Source of the DNA: UBA4416 sp040387555
GTDB lineage: Bacteria > Bacteroidota > Bacteroidia > B-17B0 > Aurantibacillaceae
Reading direction: 5' to 3'
Assembly: GCA_040387555.1 (NCBI GenBank)
Contig: JAZKDO010000003.1
Span: forward strand, 496,001 to 560,000
DNA length: 64,000 nt
Notes under the pieces: generated by a model
The model's input: only the letters and a program-made list of their open reading frames with translations
Database searches by the model: none
What the model was told of the DNA's origin: nothing
Shown here: positions 1 to 9,534 of the stretch, one piece after another
Layout of the letters: every line of letters begins with the position of its first letter
Numbering within the stretch: position 1 is the first letter of the stretch
Translations under genes and position numbers: made by a program

Positions 1-2
1 AC

Positions 3-197
3 CTAGAGAAATTAGAGATCCTGGATTTATGGAGTAATAATTTTGATGAATATCCATCAACGTTTTCTAGTTTAAAATCCTTAAAGGTGTTAGATCTTCG
101 TAATATTCTGATTAATGATGAGGTTCAGAAGAGCATTAACACGATGCTTCCTAACACAAAAGTTTACATGTCGCCAAGTTGCCGGTGCAAGTGGTGA
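3..197 (+). CDS. Leucine-rich-repeat protein, C-terminal fragment
   Basis: An open frame enters from the left edge and stops at 195-197, giving 64 residues. It reads as leucine-rich repeats: LEKLEILDLWSNNFDEYPS is followed by LKSLKVLDLRN, both matching the LxxLxxLxLxxN consensus with about 23-residue spacing. The last residues are cysteine-rich (SCRCKW) and no T9SS sorting domain follows. The start and any signal sequence lie outside the window, so the role (binding or surface protein, intracellular LRR) cannot be told. The following gene points the opposite way. Confidence 0.7.
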   Translation, partial: LEKLEILDLWSNNFDEYPSTFSSLKSLKVLDLRNILINDEVQKSINTMLPNTKVYMSPSCRCKW

Positions 198-476
198 TTT
201 CGAGAGCCTCAATCACTGATACTTTCGCAAGCTTAGTAATCTTCTCACGTACCCTATTTTAGTATAATCACCTATTTAAATTGTACTTCTGTATGACCTT
301 CCTGTTTCTATTGGTAACAACGTTTTTTAGAGTGCAACCTTTATTCACGACCCCTAAAAAAGTGAAATACTTCTTTTGCCAGCCAAAGACCTAAACAAAT
401 TAATCACTTCGAAAAAAATTTCATGACAATGAAAACGCTTCCGCAGTTCTCGCCATTTTTGAGAATACAATCTCTC
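198..476. other. Intergenic region between convergent genes, nothing recognised
   Basis: This 279-base stretch separates the end of the LRR fragment from the end of the large minus-strand adhesin gene. I see no start-stop pair with convincing coding character and no strong hairpin with a T-tract. Confidence 0.5.
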
Positions 477-3400
477 TTATCTGGACAGGATTATTTTTCG
501 GATACTAAATTTGTTACCATCTTTTACTTTTAAGTAATAGATTCCATTTGAAAGATTAGATAGGTTCATTTTCATTTCATTTTTTCTCGCAACTGATGCA
601 TCAAACTCATCAATAGAAATAATTTCACCAAGTGTATTTATTAGTTCTATATATACAGTGTTGCTTTGTTCAGGAATGTATTCAATATTGAAAATTCCGT
701 TAGAAGGATTTGGAAATATGTTGAGGGTATTATCTTCGGTTGGCATTTGTTCAACTCCGGTAGTGAACCCAATAGTATATGTTGATGTAAATATACATCC
801 ACTCAGGTTATATACAGACAGGGTATATGTTCCAGGTGTAAGGCCCGCGACATCTTCAGTAGTAACACCCATAGGATTCCAAAAGTAGAAAACCATTGCT
901 CCACCGGGATTGGAGGTAGTTATATTTATGCTTCCATTGTTACATGAAGAACAACTTGCGTTGGTAACAATACTTGTAATAGTAAATGGCGTAATATTGG
1001 CAATTACATGAACAATTGTGTCTTTACAGTTGTTGTTATCGGTGGTCACACAAGAGTAGGTACCAGCAATTAATCCATTAACGTCTTGAGTTGTTACGCC
1101 ATTACTCCAAAGGTATGAATAGTTGGGAGTTCCGCTTGTGACATCAATATTGATCGTTCCAGTTCCTTGATTACAGTTATCATTTGTAATGCTGTTGATT
1201 GTAATAGCCGGAATGCCTGTTGCGCTTATAGACGCATTAAAAACAGTTAAGCATCCCATCGCATCTGTAATGGTACAAGAATAATTACCAGCACTCAAAC
1301 CGGTAATGTCTTCGGTAGTAGCGCCTGTATTCCATGCATATAGCAAGGGTGAAGCACCAATGGTAGTAAGATTAATGGAGCCTAAATTTTGACATATAGA
1401 ATTAACAACTACACTATTTGTAACTGCTAATGTACCTTGTTCATTAAGTATAAATGAATTCACTATATATTTACAGCCGACAGCATCCAAAACCGAACAA
1501 GAATAATTACCTGCACTTAAGCTGTTAAGGTCTTCTGTATTTGCTCCGTTGCTCCATGCAAATGTGTATGGTGTGGTTCCTCCACTAACACTTATATCGA
1601 CAGCTCCTTGTGTATTTCCGCATACCTCATTTTGACTGGAAGAATTGACCGCAGAAAGGGTACCTGAAAGATCCAAAACCATAATGTTTGAGTGTGAAAT
1701 TGAACATCCGCTGGCATCAGTAATTACAACTGAATATGTACCGGCTGATAATGAAGAAATATCTTCCGTAATTGCGCCGTTGCTCCACGAATAGGTTACA
1801 GGAGTAACACCGCCTGAGTAGCTGATGTTGATAGCACCCAAGCCATTTCCGCACAATTCATTAGTAACAGCTTGCCCATTATACACGAATGTACCGGAAA
1901 GATTCTGTACAGTATATATACGAATCGTACTGCAACCATTATTGTCTCTAACTGTCACAGTATATGATCCTCCATGAACTCCCGCAATATCCTGAGTGGT
2001 AGCACCGTTACTCCACGTGTATGTATAGGGCCCGGCGCCGCCTGTTATACTTATGTTTACTCCGCCGGTGTTATTACCGCATGTTTCATTTGTAATAATG
2101 CCGCTGCTCACTGTTAACCCGTTGGATGAATTATTGATGCTGATGGAAGGCGTGTTGAACTCACAATTGGTGACGTCATGTATGGAGCAGGAATAAGTAC
2201 CCATTGCCAGGTTATTCAAATCCTGTGTTGTTGCGCCATTTGACCAAAGATAGGTGTATGGAGCTGTTCCGCCGTTAGGTGTCAGGTTGATGTTACCTGT
2301 TTGATTACCACATGTTTCGTTGGCAGTAGTATAAGTAGCATTTAAGCCGTTTGTTTGATTAATTAAAGAAGATGATGCGGTTACTACACAACCAAACGCG
2401 TCAGTTACATGACAGCTGTAGGTCCCTGCCATTAAACCCGTAAGATCTTCTGAGCTTGCACCATTATTCCATGCAAAAGTTAAGGGCGCACTACCACCTG
2501 AAACAGTCAGGTTAACAGTACCATTGGCATTACCACAAGTTTCATTAGAAGGTAAAATACTGCTGACAGCAAGGCTTCCGGCACTGTTCGTGATGATTGC
2601 ATTTGCAACTAATGCGCAACCGTTTACATCAGTAATAGTACAACTATATGAACCCGCTGAAAGACCGGCAAGGTCTTGCGCAGTGCTACCGTTGTTCCAG
2701 GTGTATGTAACAGGAGCAGTACCACCGGTTGTGTTCAGATCAATAGTGCCCTGATTGCTGTTGCAAAAATCGTTGGTTAAAATCACTGAGGTGATGGACA
2801 ATGTTCCGGCCGCGTTTGATAATACGAGGGAGCCTGTAGTAACTGAGCAACCTGCATTATCTGTAATGGTACAGGAGTAAGTACCTGAACTTAAATTATT
2901 AATCGATTGTGTGGTCTGGGAATTGCTCCACAAATATTGATAAGGCGTTGTTCCTCCTGTCATATCTACATTTAAACGACCACCATTATTTCCACACACT
3001 TCATCCAAAATATCAGTGTCAAAAATAACAAGGGTTCCACTGTTGTTAGTTACAGTATATGATGGTGTATAGAGTTTGCAACCGTTGCTTGCAGTAACTG
3101 TACAGGTATAAACACCGGCATGGATATTTATAAGATCTTGCGTAATTGTTCCGTTGCTCCATTGGTAAGTATATGGCGTAGTTCCACCAGTAATGGTTAT
3201 ATCAACAGAACCCGTTTGATTATAGCAGATTTCGTTCATAGCATTGCCATAGGTTTGCGCAAGCGTACTGGTATTATTGGTTATTGAATAAGTTTTTGTA
3301 AGAGAACATCCGGAAGCATCTGTAATATTTACGGAATAGGTTCCTGCATATAAACTAACAAGATCTTCATTGGTTGAATTATTATTCCACAGGTAAGAAT

Positions 3401-6320
3401 ATGGCAGGCTTCCGCCGGATACGGTTTGATTAATGGCACCATTCTGACTACCACAACTAGTGATTGTTAAGATAGCACTTGCAGCTAACGAACCAGTGTT
3501 GTTGGTAACAGTATAGGATTGTGTAACAGTACAGTTTTTAGAATCAGTTACTGTAAAAGTATAAACACCACCTGCAAGGCCACTGAGATCCTGTGTTACA
3601 CCACCGTTTGACCAGTTATATTGAAACGGCTGAAGCCCATTGTTTATAGACAAATCAATGCTGCCTGTTTTATTACCGCAAGTTTCAGGTGTTACAATTG
3701 AATTGCCCAAAGCTATATCGCAAGTAATATTACAACTCGATACTTCATTGATGAGGGAGAAACTGCCGGTAGCGGTACAATTGTTTGCGTCTCGTATGGT
3801 TACAGAATGGGTTCCTGCCTGGAGGTAATTAGGGTCTTGAGCTATAGAGCCGTTGTTCCATAAATAGCTGTAGGTGCCTGTTCCGCCGCTAACATTGAGG
3901 TCAATGGTTCCGTTCTCGTTTCCGCAAGTTTCATTTGTAACAGCAGATGTGAATAAAATTTGTGTTGGTTGTGTAATGGTGGCACTCAATACACCAATAC
4001 ATCCGCCCCCATCAGTAACATTTACAATGTATGTTCCGGCAGGTTTTAAACTGAGGTCTTGTGTCGTGGCACCAGTATTCCAAGAGTACATGTACGGAGT
4101 TGTGCCTGCTGTAACCGTAAGGTCTATGCCTCCTGTAGAACCTCCACTACAGGCCACATTAGTTATGGTACGCGAAAGAGCAAGCGTTCCATTGTTAGAT
4201 AAGGATATCGGAAAGTTGTACAAGCAATTGTTGTTGTCTCTGACTCCAACTGTATAGCTGCCGGCAGCCACGTTATTTATGTCTTGTGTGGTAGCACCAT
4301 TGCTCCACTGATAGGTGAAGGGAGTAGTTGTTCCGGTAACCGTAATATCAATAGAACCATTACTTGAACCGCAGTTGGGTTTAACAACTGTATTGGTAAA
4401 TGTCAGAGGTGATGGTTGTGTAACGGTAATTATTGAATCCGGTGGATCGGCAGTAAAACTAATGCTCCAATCAAACACCCAACCATTATTGTTTGGAATG
4501 TTATCGGTGATTGTTAAGGTCCAGTTTCCATTTAAAGGAGCTCCAATCAAACTGTTTAAAGAGCCGGAAGGAGCGTATGAACCTGAAGGAAGGTATTTAT
4601 CAGATTGTGTAGATCCATCACATGAATTAGTATACGTATAAGTATGGCCATTTGCTTCGCTAGCCATTGTGCCATAAGTTGGATTATCTGAGAAACAATA
4701 TGTATACCCTATACCGGGGGAAGTATTAGTGTTTCCAGCATCAGCGGGCCCATTAGCGCAAGGCTCTCCCATATTACAGGTGGCTCCGGAAGGTTGTGCC
4801 TTTAAAATGACCTGTTGTCCATTAGGAGCTACTAATTTTATTTCCAACTCACCTAACCTTGAGTGCTCCATGTTCATACAGATGGATTGTAATTGACTTA
4901 CACTCTGTAAAGTTGCGCCGGCAGAAAAACCACTTATAGGCAATGAAGTAGAATAAGATTGCCCGGTTCCATCAGGTAGAAAAACGGGACCTCCTGTATA
5001 TTCATTTCCAACAACAACATCTGCCGCAGCACAACCATAGCCATCTGCAACCTTTATGGTATAGGTTCCTGGTGATAAGCCAGTAATGGGATTGGCGGTA
5101 TAAGTGCTGATGGCTCCCGTGGCTACATTTGTTAAGAAATAAGAAAAAGGAGCGCTGCCTCCGGTTGTTGTAAAATTAAGTATTCCATTATTTGAATTAA
5201 AACAACCCACATTAGTAACCACATTTTCATATTGTAAATTCAGATAATCGTTAATGTATAATTTCACCGTATCCTTAGGAGCGCATGGGAAAGGAGAATA
5301 AATGAGGTAAATATTTTCCATACCTTCCGAAATACCGTCATTAACAGCATCGATGATAATGCTTGCGGATGTTTGCCCTGCAGGAATAATAAATAAAGAA
5401 TCAATGTAACTGTAATCAACGCCATTTACAGCGCTTCCTGCAATCTGAAAATTAACCTGTGTATTAGTAGCCTTTGCCGAATCGAGAGAAAACACAAAAC
5501 GTGCTTTCGTGCATCCTTCCAAAGCAACTGAATCTGCTTTTATGGTTTGTGTAATGGCAGAGATATTGCCTTGTTTTAAACTTCCCGCTTCTAAAAAAAC
5601 TCCCGAGTCATAAGCTCCATCACCAGCATCGGCAATAGCTAGGCGTAGTGTGTAAGTTTGGCAAGGGATAAGGCCTGTTTTTTTCGCAACCAAAACTTTG
5701 GTAAAGCCATCGTATTCAACATATGGTCCCGAAGTATTATTCACATAGTACTGCCAATATGAATTTGAGTTGATATTATCAATCGTAACCGGTGTAGTAG
5801 TGTTGGGAACAAGAGCTATGTTTTCCCAACCGGTAATTCCAGGGCCACTGATGTAAAATGCAAACACATCGTTGAAGCCGGCATTCACAAACTCCGGATA
5901 TTCTTCAGAACCAAATACATATTTAAATTCAACCGATTCAGATTGCACGTCAAATTGAAATTGCAGTATACTGGCGTCATTGGTTTGAATGCCTGCCACC
6001 GCACTTAGCATGGCATCTCCGGCACTGCCATGGCTCATAGAGGTGCCTGCAGCGATATTGGGGCCAACAACATTGGAACGTAAGCCATTTGTTAAAACTA
6101 CTCCTGATGCGATGCCAAGATTTGTGGCAGTAGCTCCGGTATTAAATTTACCATAAGCAGAAGAGACTCCTGTAAGAGTAGCATTATATACAGTTATATT
6201 AGGTCCTGCCAGATATGATGCCAATTGTTGGGCAGTATAGCCTCCACTAGTATTTAGCTGGGCAAATCCATTAAAACAAAATAATAGAATTGCCAAAAGG
6301 GTAAGTAAGTGATTTTTCAT
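477..6320 (-). CDS. Giant SprB-like repeat adhesin, T9SS type A substrate
   Basis: The 1947-residue precursor begins with a signal peptide (MKNHLLTLLAILLFCFNGFAQ). Residues about 22-250 resemble the choice-of-anchor L domain, with the FGSEEYPEF and DSGVFLEAGSL signatures. A Calx-beta-like stretch follows at about 270-350, then one SprB-type repeat, then a proprotein-convertase P-domain-like region at about 455-635. After that come sixteen SprB-type repeats of about 85 residues with a core like NETCGN..G.I.....GG..PY.Y.WSNGATTQD...L.AGTYS..I.D..GC. The C terminus (NIFPNPSNGIF ... KIILSR) is a T9SS type A sorting domain. By family knowledge such proteins are secreted across the outer membrane and act as surface adhesins, for example SprB in gliding; the ligand is unknown. 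The start is fixed by the signal peptide. The gene is monocistronic by spacing. Confidence 0.88.
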   Translation of the reverse strand: MKNHLLTLLAILLFCFNGFAQLNTSGGYTAQQLASYLAGPNITVYNATLTGVSSAYGKFNTGATATNLGIASGVVLTNGLRSNVVGPNIAAGTSMSHGSAGDAMLSAVAGIQTNDASILQFQFDVQSESVEFKYVFGSEEYPEFVNAGFNDVFAFYISGPGITGWENIALVPNTTTPVTIDNINSNSYWQYYVNNTSGPYVEYDGFTKVLVAKKTGLIPCQTYTLRLAIADAGDGAYDSGVFLEAGSLKQGNISAITQTIKADSVALEGCTKARFVFSLDSAKATNTQVNFQIAGSAVNGVDYSYIDSLFIIPAGQTSASIIIDAVNDGISEGMENIYLIYSPFPCAPKDTVKLYINDYLNLQYENVVTNVGCFNSNNGILNFTTTGGSAPFSYFLTNVATGAISTYTANPITGLSPGTYTIKVADGYGCAAADVVVGNEYTGGPVFLPDGTGQSYSTSLPISGFSAGATLQSVSQLQSICMNMEHSRLGELEIKLVAPNGQQVILKAQPSGATCNMGEPCANGPADAGNTNTSPGIGYTYCFSDNPTYGTMASEANGHTYTYTNSCDGSTQSDKYLPSGSYAPSGSLNSLIGAPLNGNWTLTITDNIPNNNGWVFDWSISFTADPPDSIITVTQPSPLTFTNTVVKPNCGSSNGSIDITVTGTTTPFTYQWSNGATTQDINNVAAGSYTVGVRDNNNCLYNFPISLSNNGTLALSRTITNVACSGGSTGGIDLTVTAGTTPYMYSWNTGATTQDLSLKPAGTYIVNVTDGGGCIGVLSATITQPTQILFTSAVTNETCGNENGTIDLNVSGGTGTYSYLWNNGSIAQDPNYLQAGTHSVTIRDANNCTATGSFSLINEVSSCNITCDIALGNSIVTPETCGNKTGSIDLSINNGLQPFQYNWSNGGVTQDLSGLAGGVYTFTVTDSKNCTVTQSYTVTNNTGSLAASAILTITSCGSQNGAINQTVSGGSLPYSYLWNNNSTNEDLVSLYAGTYSVNITDASGCSLTKTYSITNNTSTLAQTYGNAMNEICYNQTGSVDITITGGTTPYTYQWSNGTITQDLINIHAGVYTCTVTASNGCKLYTPSYTVTNNSGTLVIFDTDILDEVCGNNGGRLNVDMTGGTTPYQYLWSNSQTTQSINNLSSGTYSCTITDNAGCSVTTGSLVLSNAAGTLSITSVILTNDFCNSNQGTIDLNTTGGTAPVTYTWNNGSTAQDLAGLSAGSYSCTITDVNGCALVANAIITNSAGSLAVSSILPSNETCGNANGTVNLTVSGGSAPLTFAWNNGASSEDLTGLMAGTYSCHVTDAFGCVVTASSSLINQTNGLNATYTTANETCGNQTGNINLTPNGGTAPYTYLWSNGATTQDLNNLAMGTYSCSIHDVTNCEFNTPSISINNSSNGLTVSSGIITNETCGNNTGGVNISITGGAGPYTYTWSNGATTQDIAGVHGGSYTVTVRDNNGCSTIRIYTVQNLSGTFVYNGQAVTNELCGNGLGAINISYSGGVTPVTYSWSNGAITEDISSLSAGTYSVVITDASGCSISHSNIMVLDLSGTLSAVNSSSQNEVCGNTQGAVDISVSGGTTPYTFAWSNGANTEDLNSLSAGNYSCSVLDAVGCKYIVNSFILNEQGTLAVTNSVVVNSICQNLGSINLTTIGASPLLYAWNTGATTEDITGLSAGNYSCTITDAMGCLTVFNASISATGIPAITINSITNDNCNQGTGTINIDVTSGTPNYSYLWSNGVTTQDVNGLIAGTYSCVTTDNNNCKDTIVHVIANITPFTITSIVTNASCSSCNNGSINITTSNPGGAMVFYFWNPMGVTTEDVAGLTPGTYTLSVYNLSGCIFTSTYTIGFTTGVEQMPTEDNTLNIFPNPSNGIFNIEYIPEQSNTVYIELINTLGEIISIDEFDASVARKNEMKMNLSNLSNGIYYLKVKDGNKFSIRKIILSR

Positions 6321-6718
6321 TAAAACTTTTTTAGTTTATTGTAAATTATAAAAAATAACAATTAGGATCAAAAGGGACTTTTCATTCTTGGAAATACATT
6401 ATGATTACTCATAATCATTTTCGCTAAAATATGACTTTTAAGTATTAAAAACACTACCGTTAAAGCAGTTTTTAGCACAAATTACACGTCGATCGATTTT
6501 ATTTTTAATGTGCCTTTTCAATAGCAAAAGGTGTCATTATTTGCATCGAGCAAAGAAAGCTCTTTTCTCAAGGCGAGGCACGAAGTGACCTCAAGCACTG
6601 TAGACATTTAGCTTTGTAAGAGATTGCTTAATAATACTTCTCGCAATGATGAAAGGATTTGTTTACTTTCAAAATAGGCCAACTCTTTTAATAAAACAAG
6701 TAAATGATTCGGAAGGAA
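6321..6718. other. Intergenic region, no gene recognised
   Basis: This 398-base AT-rich stretch lies between the start of the large adhesin gene and the stop of the RmlD-like reductase gene, both on the minus strand. It must hold the adhesin promoter, but no clean TTTG / TAnnTTTG pair stands out. A short GAGC/GCTC inverted repeat lies near 6548-6562. No coding frame is convincing. Confidence 0.4.
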
Positions 6719-7651
6719 CTATTTATTCATCGCTTTCAATTGCTCTTCCAAAAATTGAATCCCTTCGGTAAAGCTATGTGGGTTATACCCCAAATCACGT
6801 TTGGCTTTATCAATGATGAAACCTGTTATCGGTGGGCGTTTGGCAGGTTGTTTAATGTCGGCAGATTTAGACGGCTTGATTAATGATTTGTCGAGCTTGT
6901 AATAATCTGCCACTAAATGCGATACTTCTAAAATATTTAAAAAATCTTTTCCGGAAATGTTATAGATGCCACTGGCTTTTTTCTCAGCTATTAAAATACA
7001 GCCATCTGCAAGGTCTTCTGCCAGGGTCGGTGTACGGTATTGGTCATCCACCACATTAATAGTTTTGCCCTGTTCTAAATTTTGCTTCACCCATAACACA
7101 ATGTTACTGCGACTCATATTGTCCACGATGCCATATACCAATACGGTACGTGCCATAGCCCAGTGTAATGAAGAGGCCTGTACAATTTTTTCCGCGGCCA
7201 GTTTACTTTCCGCGTAATAACTTAAGGGATTGGGTTCTTCGTTTTCATCCAATGGGCCGTGAGTACCATCAAAAATAAAATCGGTGGATAGATGAATAAA
7301 ATGAGGTTTGTAATCTGGATTTTGTTTTGATAATTCTTCTAAAACACTTACCTGGTTTTGAACTGCTGTGACATTCATCAGCCAACAATTTTCTTTATCT
7401 GTTTCACAGGCGTCTACATTGGTCATGGCTGCTGTATTAATGATCACATCAGGCATAAACTTTGTTAGTACGTCTTTCACATTTTCATAATTTGTAATAT
7501 CCAGTTCCGCATAATCATAGCCGGATTTATTTACCAATCGGTTTTCACCTCTGGCTGTGGCAATACATTTAATTTCCGACTTGTCTTTTAATTTATAAAC
7601 TAGTTTTTGTCCTAGTAAACCATTGGAACCTGTGATAAGAATTTTTTGCAT
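6719..7651 (-). CDS. RmlD-like NAD(P)-dependent sugar reductase (extended SDR)
   Basis: The 310-residue product starts with MQKILITGSNGLLGQ, a Rossmann GxxGxxG nucleotide-binding loop. It carries the SDR catalytic YxxxK as YYAESK at about residue 153 of the mature frame, preceded by STDFIFDG. The sequence matches the RmlD substrate-binding family (dTDP-4-dehydrorhamnose reductase type), which reduces a keto-sugar nucleotide for surface polysaccharide synthesis. The exact substrate cannot be read from sequence, and no rmlA/B/C genes lie nearby. The frame stays open 24 codons further upstream, but that extension is hydrophobic and basic and lacks homology to the fold. The ATG at 7649-7651, directly before the beta strand of the Rossmann fold, is the better start. 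Confidence 0.85.
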   Translation of the reverse strand: MQKILITGSNGLLGQKLVYKLKDKSEIKCIATARGENRLVNKSGYDYAELDITNYENVKDVLTKFMPDVIINTAAMTNVDACETDKENCWLMNVTAVQNQVSVLEELSKQNPDYKPHFIHLSTDFIFDGTHGPLDENEEPNPLSYYAESKLAAEKIVQASSLHWAMARTVLVYGIVDNMSRSNIVLWVKQNLEQGKTINVVDDQYRTPTLAEDLADGCILIAEKKASGIYNISGKDFLNILEVSHLVADYYKLDKSLIKPSKSADIKQPAKRPPITGFIIDKAKRDLGYNPHSFTEGIQFLEEQLKAMNK

Positions 7652-7860
7652 TTGGTAAATATACGAAATGCATATTTTCAAAAATGGTATTTTAAGATTT
7701 TTGTTACTCAGTTTTCTTTTCATAGAGGCAAGGTTTGATTGAACTCATGGCAAAACTAAATCAACAAAAACTCAAAACCATAACCTGGTTGCGATTGAAT
7801 CGTTTTACTTCGGTTTGCTCACAATTGCACATAAAAACAAACCTCCTAAAACTTACAGCA

Positions 7861-7904
7861 TAGATACTCCGTAGATACTCCGTAGATACTCCATACATAC
7901 TTCG
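7861..7904. repeat. 11-bp tandem repeat, four copies
   Basis: TAGATACTCCG occurs twice exactly (7861-7871, 7872-7882), then TAGATACTCCA (7883-7893), then the diverged TACATACTTCG (7894-7904). The period is exactly 11 bp, about one helical turn, so a bound protein would meet each copy on the same face. It lies in non-coding DNA upstream of the RmlD-like gene (minus strand). No function is known. Confidence 0.85.
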
Positions 7905-8101
7905 TGTTTAGTTCGACTTTCTGTAGAAATAATTTTCACTCATTTTTGAAAATAGTTTGCCGATTCTGGTCACTTGTGACCAGATTAGAACCGTGTGACC
8001 TGAGGAAATTTTGTATCCATAAAACACTTGATGTTTATATTTTTTGATATACGAGCTGAAAACAATGTCTCAGATAACGGAGCAAAATTAAAATTACCGA
8101 A

Positions 8102-8138
8102 ACAAAAAAAAGGAGCTCTCCTTTCAGAAAGCTCCTTT
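8102..8138 (-). terminator. Rho-independent terminator of the esterase-like gene
   Basis: On the minus strand a 9-bp stem, AAAGGAGCT paired with AGCTCCTTT (8130-8138 with 8109-8117), is followed by a run of T. It begins about 20 bases after the stop codon of the gene ending at 8157. Confidence 0.85.
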
Positions 8139-8156
8139 AAAATTTGATATAAACCT

Positions 8157-9446
8157 TTATTTAAAAATAACCTTGCGGGTAGTGCTTCCGCCACTCTTAT
8201 CAATAACCTTTATGAAATACATCCCCGATGATAAATGATTCTTTCTGATTTTATAAGAAGATTGTTCGGTGGTATCTGCCATAACTATTTTTCCAGTTAC
8301 ATCTACTAATTCAATATTATGGCTGCTTTTTGAATTTGAAAACTCAATCGTGATGTCGTTTTCAGCCGGATTTGGATAAATATTGCCAATAACATCAAAT
8401 GATATTACTTCGTTAACATTAACTGCGCAGGTATTGTATGGATAAAGCGTTGGTGTGCCAACCGGTGTATTTGCTGGTAATAATGCCGCATCAGTGCACC
8501 CCATACGGGAGATAATATAATCTCTCACAAATTTTACGGTTGTGTCCATATAGGCTATGTTCGTTGCGGAAGTTCCGGCATATGGCACATGGTCTTTTCC
8601 ATACCAGGTATACAAAGGGTTATCCACTCCCAACAGGTCGGCCTGTTTTTTTATTAAGCGACTCCCATCAATCACTAACAAGCCTAAAGCTCCGGCGCGG
8701 TTGTAATTCACTGTACCGTCAACAGTTCCATGCATAGAACAGAATGGCATATCTCCTGGTTCCAACCAGCCATAAGTTGCCAAAGCTCCACATAAATTAA
8801 TCACCCCTTTTACTTTGGTCGAGTAACCAGAGTTTCCACTTAAACCATCAAAACCGCCCAAAGTATTAAAAGCTGTAGTGCTCAGGTATTGGTTTACTTC
8901 GCATTGTCTGTTAAGAAATGCGTAATGCAGAGCTGTAACTGCACCTGCCGAACTTCCTCCTATAAAAATGTTATTTGTATCTATTTTATAGGTATCCGTA
9001 GTTTGTTTGTCTTTGTAAAAATAACGTACCGACGCTTTCATATCCTGCACAGCTCTCAATACTGCTTTCACTAAACCAACTGAATCAAGAGGTGAAATCC
9101 CTAAACGGTAATTAATGGAAGCACAAACAAAGCCCTTTTTCGCAAAACGTTGCGATAAAGTTGTAACGTCAATATCAGCGGCAGTACCGAAAGAAAAACT
9201 TCCACCATGGGCCCAAATAATTAATGGCCTTGCCACCTCCGCATCACCTGTAGGTTGATAAACGTTCATGGTTAAAGATTGAACGCCACCATTTGCTTTA
9301 ATAGCCGAACCAAATACAACACTGGTTGACGCTGTAACTGCAGTAAAAGTATCGGTAGAATATCGTCCGGTATTGCAGAGTGTCTGCGCCGTCAGTATTC
9401 CGAAGGATGTTATTAACGATATTGATAGCAAGTAGATTTTTCTCAT
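8157..9446 (-). CDS. T9SS-exported alpha/beta-hydrolase (esterase-like)
   Basis: The 429-residue protein has a signal peptide (MRKIYLLSISLITSFGILTAQ) and an alpha/beta-hydrolase fold. The oxyanion-hole region is WAHGGSFSFG, the nucleophile elbow is GGSSAGA at about residue 165, and candidate acid and histidine residues lie in GTVDGTVNY and KDHVPYAG. This resembles the carboxylesterase / poly(3-hydroxyalkanoate) depolymerase-like group, so ester hydrolysis outside the cell is likely, with unknown substrate. The last 80 residues (GNIYPNPAENDITIEF ... STTRKVIFK) form a T9SS type A sorting domain, so it should be surface-attached or released. A strong terminator follows, and the 88-base upstream gap suggests its own promoter. 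Confidence 0.85.
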   Translation of the reverse strand: MRKIYLLSISLITSFGILTAQTLCNTGRYSTDTFTAVTASTSVVFGSAIKANGGVQSLTMNVYQPTGDAEVARPLIIWAHGGSFSFGTAADIDVTTLSQRFAKKGFVCASINYRLGISPLDSVGLVKAVLRAVQDMKASVRYFYKDKQTTDTYKIDTNNIFIGGSSAGAVTALHYAFLNRQCEVNQYLSTTAFNTLGGFDGLSGNSGYSTKVKGVINLCGALATYGWLEPGDMPFCSMHGTVDGTVNYNRAGALGLLVIDGSRLIKKQADLLGVDNPLYTWYGKDHVPYAGTSATNIAYMDTTVKFVRDYIISRMGCTDAALLPANTPVGTPTLYPYNTCAVNVNEVISFDVIGNIYPNPAENDITIEFSNSKSSHNIELVDVTGKIVMADTTEQSSYKIRKNHLSSGMYFIKVIDKSGGSTTRKVIFK

Positions 9447-9534
9447 ATAGTTAGATTTAGGTTATTATAAATTTAGTAAAATAAAATCATGCTTCACTTC
9501 ATTTCGACCAACCCTCAACTTTTACAGATTAATT

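Larger units (their letters stand above)
7652..8156. other. Intergenic region with short tandem repeat and terminator
   Basis: About 500 bases separate the RmlD-like gene from the esterase-like gene. The stretch contains the four-copy 11-bp repeat at 7861-7904 and the esterase terminator at 8102-8138, both listed separately. A 72-codon minus-strand frame (7985-8203) runs across the terminator and the end of the next gene and has no protein-like features. I see no real gene here. Confidence 0.5.

Noticed and set aside
4315..4641. Plus-strand frames inside the large adhesin gene
   Set aside because: They are antisense shadows of the repeat-rich coding sequence, with no start signals or families.
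7861..7904. 11-bp repeats as iterons or a CRISPR array
   Set aside because: There is no spacer between copies, no replication initiator and no cas gene nearby.
7985..8203. 72-codon minus-strand frame
   Set aside because: It crosses a strong terminator and overlaps the next gene out of frame.
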